A DNA stretch of 64,000 nt from Bisporella sp. PMI_857 (taxonomy: Eukaryota; Ascomycota; Leotiomycetes; Helotiales; Helotiaceae). The notes beneath the pieces were generated by a model. The model was not told the DNA's origin, did no database searches, and saw only the letters and a program-made list of their open reading frames with translations. Positions 34,741 to 45,472 of the stretch are shown piece by piece (within the stretch, counting starts at the first letter, position 1; every line of letters starts with the position of its first letter). The position numbers and the translations under genes were made by a program. The DNA lies in NCBI GenBank assembly GCA_021307315.1, contig JAJSPD010000020.1, positions 496,001-560,000 on the forward strand. The letters run 5' to 3'.

Positions 34741-35207
34741 TATTGTACTTTTTGTGCTAAAAAAAACTGAGGCATTGCGGGCGTTGAATTTTTTGGGGGG
34801 GAAAGGGAGGAAGAGAGTGGTTTGTATGAAGTTATGGCTTTCAAGATACCTTACCCTCATTGTAGAATGGAAATCAGCGTTCTTATCAATCACGCTACGT
34901 GAAAACGGGATCGTCATCTGCTCTCTAGTAAAGTCATTCAATTTTCTGCGAACTTTTGCGTCTTTGGTTGCCTTCCTCTCTGCAAGGACAGGAAGACTGA
35001 ACAATATCTATCTCCCATCCCCAGTCCCACTAGGTGAGGCAATCAAGCAAGCTAATAAGCTATACCCAGCGATCCATCCCATTTCTTCGAAATCTGCGAT
35101 AATAGCAGCTCATCGCCTTCATCTCCGAGCAAAAGTCATAGCGTAGTATACAGCAATCCGTCCTTTCTCGAAGTTTAATATGTCTTCTCTTCAACAAGAA
35201 AGATTCG
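34741..35207. other. Convergent 3' region of HRD1 and the F-box-like gene
   Basis: 467 bp, holding the probable 3' UTR of HRD1. A chance frame of about 147 codons spans it but has no domain or coding character. Confidence 0.5.
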
Positions 35208-35947
35208 TCAACCATCAGACGCCGGATCCTGCGCCAAAAGTGCCGTCAACGCTGGGTCAGGTCTCAAAACTTCCGCAAGAAAAACCTGTGCCATGCACAG
35301 CTCCGCCTTAACTACCTCCCTGCTGACCCAGTTGCTGATACTGAGTGCCAAATACTCGCCTGGGCCATCTGGGTTATACTTGATATCGTCATCCGTGAAT
35401 TGGGCCATGATGTCGGAGCCGCAGCACGAGAAGGTGGCCTGGGAGGTGCGGGAACCAGAGGCTTTGTAGGCGAGGAACTTGATGAGGGGTATGGTGGACC
35501 AGCGGCAAGACATGGGGAAGTAAGACTTAGGGAATATGGGAAGATAGAGGGGACTTGGAGCCTTGTCGAGGTGGATGAGGAAGTTATTGCGGTTGTACAG
35601 GACGGGGGTTGCTTCGGTGTTTATGAGGCGGCAGGTTGACAGTACGGCGATGCAGGGTTTGGGGGAGTGGATGCTGCGGTCGTGAGTGATTATGATTTGA
35701 TCATCGAGGCAAAGGAGGTGAGGGTAGATCTGGGGATGTTAGTTCAAGTCTGTTTTTCGAGGGTGCTGATTATATCGATGGATTTGATGGTATGAAGACG
35801 GTAGTTGCAAACCTTAAGTCGTAATTCGGGAGGCAATTCCATCAGCGAGAACTTTCCCTTCGTTCCAATCTTGTGTGAAGTTCCGACAATAACTGCTGCA
35901 TCGCTACCTTCTGCATTTTCGTAGTCCTCTCTGTTATTTAGAGCCAT
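35208..35947 (-). CDS. F-box-like small protein
   Basis: Exon 1 35947-35813, intron 35812-35730 (83 nt, donor GTTTGC, ACTAAC branch, CCCAG acceptor), exon 2 35729-35208: 218 residues. The joined frame reads SLMELPPELRLK|IYPHLL, then CIAVLSTCRLINTEATPVLY, the two hallmark blocks of the large fungal F-box-like family; the same layout is seen in the gene at 9019-9827 (FKLPVELRLQIY and LALLATCKQISKEAYPVF). A methionine at 36001 is an alternative start 18 codons upstream. The donor is weak, but the protein resumes precisely at the expected I-Y position. The C-terminus ends RPDPALTALLAQDPASDG. Function unknown. Confidence 0.75.
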
Positions 35948-36001
35948 TACCAGATATCCCCGAATGTTTCTGTCACGTGAGTACGCCTGTGAAGTATCCA
36001 T

Positions 36002-36945
36002 TCTTGATGAAATGTATAATTGAGTTTGCCGAATTAAAATTATTGGTGCAGGGGTGCCACTCAAGGTGCAGTCAATGTCGCAGCGCAGAATGCAGCTTGA
36101 CTTCGTCTTGGAATGCAATCTCGTCGCTTTCTCGTATTACCTGAGAATCTGCACGAACTTGGGTCGCCACCCTCGTCCTCAACCGTGACCTAATATTCTT
36201 CCAGAGGGGATGCTGCTGGATTGATCCTTTGTAGATAAGCGCGGTATGGATCTCGGTTCTCTTTGCAGCCTCTTGCAAAGGTGCTAGTCAATTATGGTGA
36301 CCAAGCCTATATCATCGCACGACCTTTTGATATTGGTGTGATATGAAAGTGACCAATTTGCGTTATGCACAATGATACACGCGGGGTAGTTGGGGTTGGG
36401 TTCTTCCGTTGATAGGGCGGTGAAGCTGCCAGAAGCTCTGAAAGGGTCCCGTTCTGCAGGATGTAGGGAATTTCACCTCTGTTGTTGACGCATAGGCATG
36501 CCAAACCCTAAAGTTGTTGATGTTTGGTGGGCGGGGGAGGGGCCTGTCATTTTATGGGTGAAATCAAATCCCGGTGCTTTGAACTGCCCTGCCCGAGACT
36601 TTCAAGATGTTAGGTACTACTGTCACAAACAGAGTTTGAAAAAGCTTAAATTGTTTCCTCAACAGTATAGTAATTATTTGAGCCTCGTTGAGCTTACAGA
36701 TTGCACAAAGATTTTATACTAGATAGATTCGACGCTGGTGTACTGGCGCTGTACTGTATTGTAACTTGAAGCTTAGACCTTCCCCGCTTAAGAGTGGGCA
36801 GCATCGTCATTTATTATTATCCGAACCTTGTACCTCTTACAGTCCTCCTTCACAACAAAACGCTGCCATCCTTCAGTTCTGCTCATCAATTCTCCAGAGC
36901 ACCGAGAGGCCTCTCTTCAGCGCTCTGCCAACCTGAAAACTGGCA
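36002..36945. other. Divergent intergenic region upstream of glycogenin
   Basis: About 940 bp holding the promoters of the F-box-like gene (-) and glycogenin (+). No additional gene or repeat recognised. Confidence 0.5.
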
Positions 36946-39386
36946 ATGGCTTCGCTAGGAGAAGATGTTTACGCGACTGTAAGCTTATTTGACACATTGT
37001 TTACATTTCAATGTTCGGCAGACTAACATCCACCATAGCTGTTGCTAAACGACTTCTACCTGCCAGGTACTTTCTATCCATCAATTACCTTCTCATAATA
37101 CATGCTAAAGCTTCTTCCTAGGTGCTTTAGTACTGGCACATTCTCTGCGAGATGCAGGGACAACGAAAAGGTTGGCAGTGCTTGTCACTAGCGATAGTGT
37201 CTCCAGGGATGTAATTGCCCAGCTCGAGGTATGGAGGCCATCAAGAGACATAAGAGGACGGTTACTAATGGATATCAGCACATTTTCGACTATATCATAC
37301 CAGTCGAGCGTATCACCAACCAAACTCCGGCCAATCTCTACCTCATGAATCGTGCTGATCTACATTCTACATTCACGAAGATTGTCCTCTGGAAGCAAAC
37401 ACAATTTCGTAAGATAGTGTATATGGATGCGGATATGGTTGCTCTGCGCGCACCAGACGAGTTGTTCAATCTGTCTCAACCATTCTCAGCAGCTCCAGAT
37501 ATCGGGTGGCCCGACCTCTTCAATACTGGTTTGATGGTGCTGACTCCAAATATGGGCGACTATTATGCGTTGCTTGCCATGGCACAAAGGGGAATATCTT
37601 TTGATGGCGCGGATCAAGGTTTGCTCAATATGCATTTCAAGAATACGTTCAATCGAATAAGCTTCACCTACAATGTCACGCCATCTGCACATTACCAATA
37701 CCTGCCTGCATACAAACATTTCCAGTCTAGTATCAGTGCGGGCCATTTTATCGGTCCGAATAAGCCGTGGAACCAAGGAAGAGAGGCCAGTCAAGGCTCT
37801 ACACCATACGATGAGATGGTGGGTCGATGGTGGTCCGTTTATGACAGACACTACAGAGAATCGGTCAGTATTCTGTCTCCCATATATTTTGGACAATCTT
37901 TAACAAAATGCAGTCGGCTGAAAAACCTAACGTTGCGCCAATCATACAATATCATACTAAGGGAGAGTTTCATCCTGAAGCTCACAAGGAAGAAATTCCC
38001 GTTGTTCCTGAGCAACAAACCGAAGAGACATCAAAGAGTGAGATAACTTACCCAGCAAACGAAAGGCCTCATGAGATTCCTCATGGGATTCCTCAAGAGG
38101 TCCAGCCTCAAGAGGTCCAGCCTCAGGAGGTGCGGCCTCAAGAGGAAGAAACTCATGAGGCAGTCGAGATTGTGAATGATTTTGAAAGAGACAAAGTCGA
38201 AGTGGAAGAAGCTCATATTCAACCAGCAGAGCCACCTGTGGAGAGGGAGGAGGAGAAGGAGCCACAGTGGAAGCCAACATATTCTACCTGGGATGCCAGC
38301 CGGTAAGCCATATTATTTGTTGTTTGTTCAAATCTAATCCAGACAGAGCTCCTCCTCCCTCCGACTCCAAACCAGAAGCTCATAGCTTTCCTGCAACACA
38401 TTATACCATGTCTTCAGACCCAACTCCGTTCAAAGCCCCAGAACGATACCCAGATCCACCAAAAGATATGTATTACGAAGTGCCAAAAACACCAACCTAT
38501 CAAAAGCCCGCGCCGATTTTCCCGTGGGAAAAGACGGCTGCTAAACCTTCCAGAGTATTTCCAGAAGATCTACAAATCGATCTTGACAACTTAGATCGTC
38601 CCAGCACGAGTGGTTCAGGCGATGCCACGGTAGATGATGAAAAAGCATCACCAGCCACACCAACCACTCCCACTGTCCAAGTCGCGCCAGCTGATCCTTG
38701 GCAGAGTTTCACATCGAAGAACGCTTGGGACGATATTCCAGAAATTGAGCGGTACATCGGTAACCTGCAGAAAAATCGCAAAGGCAATATTCAAGTACTG
38801 CAGGGGTACGGCTCAGGTATAGGATATGTGTCCAGCCCCGGTGCGCCTAGACACAGCTTGAAGCTCACAGACTTTCCAACAGTGATGGAGAGGCCTAGTC
38901 TGCCTGTAACTCCTGCGCCAATTCGACGGCCTTCGTTTTGGGGCGAGGAGAGAAACGAAGAAGGAGAACTACCAGCCGCTGAAGGAGTGCCATCGCAAGA
39001 GGAGTGGGTTAGTGTGATCCTCGTTTTGACGGATACAGAACTTCAACTTACACCATCCTTATCAGGATCCAGCAGCACGTCTGGAACAGCTCGCCCGGCG
39101 ACAATCAGATGTACTTGCAAACAAGCTTGGTCAGCTTGGTGGAGAAGCACGGGAGATCCCTATGAGACCATTACCTTATGGTTCGGAAGGAGTTATCTCA
39201 CCCACCTACGTAGCTCCGACTGCGCCCAGTAGTAGCGAGGACAATACGGGGTTGGCACCATCAGCTAACATAGAAGAACCAAGTTATAAGGGGCCATCGG
39301 CGGCTTGGGAGAAGAACGAAGATTACACGATTTTGGAAACGCCATTACCACCATCGGAAGAGGAGAAAGACGTACTGGAGACATGA
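36946..39386 (+). CDS. Glycogenin (self-glucosylating glycogen initiator)
   Basis: Seven exons: 36946-36978, 37039-37066, 37122-37228, 37279-37863, 37914-38302, 38347-39007 and 39066-39386, giving 707 residues with every junction in frame. The GT-A/GT8 glycosyltransferase domain occupies about residues 1-255: start MASLGEDVYAT, LPGALVLAHSLRDAGT, the metal-binding DAD at 106-108 (VYMDADMVAL), DLFNTGLMVLTPN, DGADQGLLNMHF and the AGHFIGPNKPW block. Glycogenin attaches glucose from UDP-glucose to its own tyrosine and extends a short primer for glycogen synthase. The tail is long and disordered, with repeats (PQEVQPQEVQPQEVRPQEE) and Pro/Ser-rich stretches. It ends with a conserved-looking LEQLARRQSDVLANKLGQLG helix, probably the glycogen-synthase-binding region by analogy. 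The DAD motif and fold are intact, so an active enzyme is expected. Confidence 0.93.
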
Positions 39387-41181
39387 GCACTTTATGAGGG
39401 CGGTAGGAAATTCAAAGGCTAATCTAATGAGGTTATGTGGATATGTACATTATACGCTGAAGGTTGACATTTTGCCCATGCAGCGGGTCATTGTTTCTTG
39501 GCGAGCATCATCTTCTTCTGCATCAGCATATTGCTTGAACTTGCATTTGCTTTTATCATTTCATTCGCAGTCTGCTTCTCGGGCATTTTCACATAAGGCT
39601 ATTGTATCTTGGTTTAGCTTGAACTGCGGAATGAGAAAGATGGATCGGGTGTTTATAATGTAATTTACACTGCAATTAGTCGGATACCCTACTAAATATA
39701 CGAGTTTACATAAAGGCTAACTTCCTATTACTACTTACAGATCGATATATCGACGTGAGCTATGAGCTATGAGCTGGTCTGTTTTCTGCGTCTTTGTTTG
39801 GTTCTAGGTACTAGCGTTGGCTAAGAGATCCGGCAGATAGTACAAATTTCCTTGGCACTTTGCATATAAACAACTTTAGATATTACTATGTTGACCAAGT
39901 ATGTTCTGCTCTGGCAAAGGAGTAAAACTCCACATGAAATCTTGAAAGCTTTTGTCAAAAAAGACGAGTTATCTGAGCCGAACTTGGGGCATTTTGCTAG
40001 CACAATCTCGGACTCCTAATGATACATTGAGCATGAATAGAGTTTGGTCCGGAGCTTTAGAAACCGTGGGGAAAGGAAGCGGCCACCGCTTGAACTGGGA
40101 ACAACAGCTCATACAGGATCTGGATGGCGACACTTTTTGGGGGGGCGAAGGCATATTGGGACATGGCCGAGAATGGAGCCGCAGCCTTTGTGGATTATGA
40201 TTACAGAGGTTCAATCTGTATCCTATTTCGATGCATTCATTTTCGGCGCGTTCAGTCTCGGTGCATTGGATTCATTCATAGACGCCAACTCAGGCTTCAC
40301 CACGCTCATCTTCTTTCTCGCGCCTGCTTCTTCTTTCCCCTGCCGTTCTTCTTCCCATTGCCATCCCTTTCTTCATCCTCTTTTCTCATTATTATCAAGA
40401 CACTGTTGAGCCTGGTGTTCCTCAACAGTCCTCAATTCTTATATATAAGTCTTGATTGGTTGGAAGGTCTATGGTACTTCTTAAAGTAGAGATAAGGGAC
40501 AATAGAATAGAGACCAGGGATGCCATTTTTTGTCGATTTGAAGAAATTAAGAAAGGTGGTACAGGATTTGAAAAGGATTCGCTGCAAGTGATGGATCATG
40601 GTGTATTTCGAATGTTGGACAGAGAGCACGATGTAAAATAATCCTTGGAGTTGTATGCTTGACGAAGACATTGTGCATGATGTGTATAGACCAATCACTA
40701 TGATATGATACAGACCACTCCCTACGATCTTGCAATGAATGGTAAACTTTTTCTTATAAAGACAAGCCTTGGATGAAATAACGCTCAATCATCTACTTAG
40801 ATCTCGTGAGCTAAGCGAAAACTAAAAAGGGGCTGGAAATTCCAATTCACTATCCTCGAAAGAAACAAAGACAATAATATCTAAAACTTTTTGAAAAAAT
40901 GATTCACCATCATTTTAGGATACAAAGACTGGAAGACTCTGGCTTGTGATTGTTTATTTTCTTGTTTTATGTCCCGAATCTTCCTTTTAGGCTCTTTCAG
41001 CCTCATTCTCAGCGTTGTCTAAAACATTCACCTCAGACTGCAAATCCCCTCTCAACACCCCACCCAGTCCTACCGCATATATAGATAGATCTTCCCAAAC
41101 CACTTCAGAAACAATCCAGAACACGATAATTGGGTACTCGCTACTCGGAACGTCCTTCTAACGGCAAACGAAGCACCAAAA
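39387..41181. other. Intergenic region, 1.8 kb
   Basis: AT-rich with many short frames on both strands; none has a recognisable domain. A pyrimidine-rich tract lies at about 40295-40400. No RNA gene or mobile element recognised. Confidence 0.5.
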
Positions 41182-41424
41182 ATGGTAGACCAGATACACA
41201 ATCTCGCGTATACTCCCAACTCGCAGCCTACGTATTACCTGACCACGGAAGAGATGGAGGCACTGCAGGCTGAGCGAGATAGGCATAATGAGGAGAAGGA
41301 GAGGGAGTATCAGAGGGAGTATTTTGCGTGGTATGCGGAGGCGTATGGGGTGGAGAGCCCTGAGAAGGGAGATGGCGGTGGGAGCCGGATCGCTGAAACT
41401 AGTAATAGAGGAGACGGAAAGTAG
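41182..41424 (+). CDS. Small charged hypothetical protein (80 aa)
   Basis: An ATG with A at -3 (CCAAAAATGG) opens an 80-codon frame. The protein has a short uncharged start (MVDQIHNLAYTPNSQPTYYL) and a strongly charged helix (EEMEALQAERDRHNEEKERE), followed by YFAWYAEAYGVESPEKG and a polar end. The helix is typical of a short coiled coil. No family recognised. The amino-acid bias is coherent rather than random and the start context is good, but there is no other support; a TATATAT stretch at about 41078-41084 could be its promoter. Confidence 0.42.
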   Translation: MVDQIHNLAYTPNSQPTYYLTTEEMEALQAERDRHNEEKEREYQREYFAWYAEAYGVESPEKGDGGGSRIAETSNRGDGK

Positions 41425-41850
41425 ATCGCAGGTTGAAGAGGCGAGAAGGGGGGAGGAGACACCAGGCAGGGGTGGTGGCCGAAGAGAAGATAAACGCACG
41501 GAGGTTTCTTGGTGGCGCTCGCGTCTTTCAGAAGCGGCTCTGAGGATGAGATTTCACACAGCGCGGAATGGATGGCATGGTATGAATGTGAGACATAAAT
41601 CAAAGTACCACGCGCTCGCAGCAAGGTGTTTGCCTGATCTCTAACGGCTCGCTATTCACTGCCATTTTCTTAGAATTAACTGCCTGTGCGTAACTTAAAG
41701 CAACTTGCCCCAAATATTACCTTCATCAGGACCCGGTCTTCTCGTCGCAACTAATATCACCCAAGCCCTCATAAACAGCGAGTCTGATCTAGAACATCAA
41801 GCATACAGATTTCGTGGACGAAGTGACTAAAGATTCACTTCAACTCAATA
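41425..41850. other. Short intergenic gap
   Basis: About 430 bp. The end of an overlapping frame from 41288 shows no coding character. Nothing else seen. Confidence 0.45.
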
Positions 41851-42315
41851 ATGATTCCAACACTACCTCACCCCCAAACTCCATACCAGACACACGAAAA
41901 GCCCTCCTCTTCATCATCAACGCCAAATCAACCACCAAAAATACGCATCAAGTTCTCAGATTTCCACCCGCTACCCACGTCCCGCGTTAAAGACGCCGTC
42001 CACTTGTAGTCCCTCTCCTCCTACTCGGGAAATAAAGCCATCTCAGCGTTTAGATTTTCCTCGGATGAGACGAGGTTGGTGGATACAGAGAAGGTAGAGA
42101 AGTTCGGGAGGATGCAGGAGGAGCTCGATAGGAAGAGAGAAAAAGGCATTGCAGTTGGTAGAGAGGAAAGGAGGAAGAGGGAAGAGATAGAGGAGCAAAA
42201 GGGGTTGGGGAGGAAGAATGGAACGGCTTTTGATATCTTTGAGGATGAAGATGCGAAAGCGCAGAATGTGGAGTTGATGGAAGGTGGTGTAGAGGAAGGA
42301 AGCTCATGTCTTTGA
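41851..42315 (+). pseudogene. Small unknown gene interrupted by one in-frame TAG
   Basis: From ATG 41851 the frame reads polar Pro/Ser-rich residues and then PPKIRIKFSDFHPLPTSRVK up to a TAG at 42007-42009 (codon 53). It then continues in the same frame for 101 more codons (SGNKAISAFRFSSDETRLV, then a charged coiled coil EEERRKREEIEEQKGL-like, FDIFEDED) to a TGA at 42313-42315. Both halves look protein-like, and the stop could be one C-to-T change from CAG. No convincing intron removes it. Options are a recent pseudogene, a two-start gene beginning at 42076, or stop-codon readthrough. Family not recognised. Confidence 0.45.
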
Positions 42316-42839
42316 TCAACAAAGACACACTTGATGGTTTCTCGGGTTTTGTCTTGCTTTGGTGTAATGTTTATAAGTCGCAGGCTGATTTTCGCGGCTG
42401 TTAGGCTTTTTGAATTGACAAAAATAATAGCTTCATGCAACGCAGCTAAGTGAAGTGACTTAAACGAGAAGTTTAAGGGGAGGCTACCAAGAGAAAGAGA
42501 CAGCTATGACTAATATAGGACTGTGGGCGTCCTTGAACCTTCAAATCCACTAGTCGCGTGCCATACGAGGCACCGGTCTATCTAGTAATCGACCGCTTCA
42601 CAACAAAATATTTAAATATTTTCTGTTCCCTGATCTCCTAATTTATTATATCCAGCATCTACAGTAAGCTTCACTCCATAAAATACCACATTCTCAAGCT
42701 TGAAGCTCGAAGCTCGAAGCTCGAAGCAGCAATCACAGCTGTTTACTTCACGCACAATGTATCTTGTGAATCAAAACATATTATCGAAGCTTATTTCTGG
42801 ACGAACCAAAGATCTCAGATACAGCTTAGAGCCACAAAT
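42316..42839. other. Intergenic gap with a short tandem repeat
   Basis: About 520 bp before the next gene, with a 7-bp tandem repeat (GAAGCTC) at about 42702-42727. Otherwise AT-rich with no feature. Confidence 0.5.
42702..42727. repeat. Short 7-bp tandem repeat (GAAGCTC)
   Basis: Three full units plus a partial copy, about 115 bp upstream of the start at 42840, probably in the 5' leader or promoter. Confidence 0.85.
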
Positions 42840-43556
42840 ATGGCAAAATCAAAGTCCTCAGCAGAGACGAAGAACGTTGCAGGAGCATCAAAGCTTAGAG
42901 GCGTAAAGACAGGCCTATCAGACCTTCAATCCGATCCGGATCTTTGGTATAAGGTACGTGAGACTACTCTTTAGCTATTTTCTATTATACTGACCGCTTT
43001 GATTTAGATCAAAGTATTACTCCATGACCTCAGCAACATCAGGAATGATCCAGCAGCTGAGGATCGCACCTTATGTACGACTGATGCGCTTTACATCAGC
43101 GGGCCATACTTCACGCCCGAAGAAGCTACTCTGATCAAAGCAACGACGATCCCCCGGCCAAGCCTCCATGAGATGCCCGAATTCGAGGTGCTTGAAGCAA
43201 TTGAAGAGCTCGCTTTACAAGACAGCCCCTCGGAAACATCCACAGTACAGGAATCAACTACGGCGCCGGCCGTGGACAACCTAGTCACAGTCGAAGAAGC
43301 AATTACATCCTGCTTTCAAAATTTCTTCTCCAAACGCAGAGCGAGCGGTGATGCCCGACCTTGCGGACCACATGACATGGCGCCGATATATAGAGCTGTA
43401 TTCGGCATCCCAGCCGAGGCGCTGAAGGACGAAAAGTCCTTGGGAAGGTTAAGACGAGCAGGGTTACCGCAAGAAAAGGAAAAGGCCGGAGTCGAGGGCA
43501 AAGAGAGGTCAGGCAGTCGGGACAAGAAGATGAAGAAGAAGGGCAAGGAAGCTTAG
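42840..43556 (+). CDS. Unknown protein, 220 aa
   Basis: Exon 1 42840-42953, intron 42954-43007 (54 nt, GTACGT donor, TACTGAC branch, TTTAG acceptor), exon 2 43008-43556. Not recognised. The N-terminus is basic and small (MAKSKSSAETKNVAG); a helical core follows (DLWYKIKVLLHDLSNIRNDP). The middle carries acidic patches (LEAIEELALQD, TVEEAITSCFQNFF) and the C-terminus is very basic and disordered (LPQEKEKAGVEGKERSG, then DKKMKKKGKEA), which could bind nucleic acid or be a nuclear signal. Splice signals are textbook and frame continuity is exact, so a real gene is likely. No neighbour hints at function. Confidence 0.75.
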
Positions 43557-44283
43557 ATGAACCAAGGAAAGGCGTGGCATATGTGCTCGTTGGACCTTTT
43601 CTACTCAGAGCAGTCACAGCGATGGACGCCGTTATATATAAATATAATAAGCACATTCATTGCATGGCGTCGGAACACGTATGGTAATTTTTGTCTAACG
43701 TGGCAACTCTTACCACATATTTCAAGGCGGACAAACACTCGAACACCGGGCTACCGCATCACCAGACCTGTTTCTTGGTGAAATATTTCGACGGTGGCTT
43801 GGGCAAATATGGATACACCTTAATTGATCCTCTGCTGGGATAAGAGCATTAGGAAAGCTTGGATGCAAAAAATCTCCAGCATAGCTACGAGGGATGATTG
43901 GATGGCCGCAGTCGGCAAGCTTCTTGGACACGATAGAAGGGCACTTGGTTTCGCGGGATAATCACAGGAATACTTACGCAGCCTATCCAGTTGCGCGATG
44001 GCTTGGGACATGGGAAGAGGCCATTACATGCTTCCTGATCAGGAAGGGGCAGGGCATGTCCGGTCTCAAGAATGAAGAAGTCAATTAGTCATCCTGCTCT
44101 CTTAGCTCGTGGGATGTATTTAACATGACAACTTGCTGGACATAGCCGCCTAGAAAGCACCTTGCAGATGGAAGCTTTTACCGCGATATCTCTGGCAACT
44201 GGAGAGAGTTTCGTTTTGCTCCGTAGTAGCGAATTTGAATCACCAATAATGCGAAAGCAATGCTATGTGACGATTTTATAAAT
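43557..44283. other. Convergent intergenic region
   Basis: About 730 bp between two 3' ends with no supportable gene; only short chance frames. Confidence 0.5.
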
Positions 44284-44806
44284 CTAAATTTGGTTGGTAG
44301 CATGAAGAATTCCAGATTCAGGAGCCTGTTGACTGCTGTCAAGTGAACCCCCCCATCCAGCCCCCAAGCCCATAGAGCCATGATCACCAGCCAGCTGATC
44401 CGCTCGCACCTGCACCAGGCTCACCGCCAGCATGACCTCCTCTTCAATTCTAGCGGTGGGCAGTTTTGAAGCTGGTGAGGTGACTCTTGAGGAAGGTGCC
44501 GCCATAGCCTTCAGCTTCAGCTGTTTATATCGACTCACAGCGCCCTTTCCATTCAAAAATGAAGTTGATGGCCGCTTCTTTTCATCACTGCCACCTTGGC
44601 TCTCGGTATGTTTAAGCTTCTGATGAACTATTTGCTAGTAAAGGGTGTGTAGATTCTGGACTTACTATGCAACACAGCCAGAAAGGGTTATTTGTGGCAA
44701 TCCAATCTTCCCCTCTATGCCTTTTATAAGCCACAAACCGCACTTGCTCGGCGCGCACAATCGTATCAGATATGAATGGCATGTCTGAGTAACATCCTTC
44801 CGACAT
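44284..44806 (-). CDS. Small hypothetical protein (152 aa)
   Basis: Exon 1 44806-44666, intron 44665-44602 (64 nt, strong GTAAGT donor, weaker GAG acceptor), exon 2 44601-44284. The joined frame reads NNPFWLCCI|SQGGSDEKKR and then LNGKGAVSRYKQLKLKAMAA, later LAVSLVQVRADQLAGDHGS and a Gly/Ser-rich end. No family recognised. Exon 1 has a plausible folded part (EQVRFVAYKRHRGEDWIATN). The acceptor and the open reading frame are the main support; transcript data would be needed to confirm it. Confidence 0.5.
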
Positions 44807-45472
44807 GAGAGGACTCAGCCGCAGTCGGTCCCCAGATCACGCATTCTATTGAAAGAAACACGACGGTGGAGTATTATTGCGACAAAGATTTGATGGGTGC
44901 TACTGAGGAGTATTATATACATATATATATATAATACATAGCGCTGTTGATGTTGAACTGTTGAGAAGTTAGAGAGTTAGGTTAAGGTTTCACATGTAAG
45001 CAATGAGGGATGAATATGGACTAAGAGACCCTCCTACTGGTAGACCTTGACGAAAAAAGGAACATCATTCTTCAAAGATAAAGCCGCAATAAATGATTCA
45101 TTCGAGATTACTATTCTCGTGCCTTCCTGCAAAACTATAACACAAGCGATATCGCGCCCCATCACGACTACAAAATCAATATACCGCAAGAACGCCATGC
45201 ATACATGCTTTTTCTCCGTAAAATCAAGAACAGTAAAGAAATTGGTATATAAATATCCCCCCATCCTTGGGTATCTCCAGAAAGTCCCAACCCGGACTCG
45301 TGCCGGAGTCCATGCAAATAATTCCAGACCTAAAAATGTAATGCGCTCCATAATGGAGGAGAAAGTAGACTATTATAACATCGTAAATCGAAGCGAAAAT
45401 TCGATCAGCCGTGTAGCTTCCTGAGGTGAGACTCGAGAACAAGAGGGAAGGGGATGCTGAGGAGGAGCATGT
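44807..45472. other. Intergenic region with an AT microsatellite
   Basis: About 670 bp between the small gene and the MED15 stop. It contains an AT-rich microsatellite at 44911-44940 and a frame of about 105 codons without coding character; the right part is probably the 3' UTR of MED15. Confidence 0.5.
44911..44938. repeat. AT-rich microsatellite
   Basis: Imperfect (AT)n run upstream of the small minus-strand gene; could be part of its promoter or simple unstable sequence. Confidence 0.85.

Noticed and set aside
34703..35146. 147-codon plus-strand frame after HRD1
   Set aside because: It lies in the HRD1 3' UTR, overlaps its end and has no domain or start context support.
45034..45351. 105-codon minus-strand frame next to the MED15 stop
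   Set aside because: Lies in the probable 3' UTR of MED15; hydrophobic, mixed composition, no splice-linked partner.
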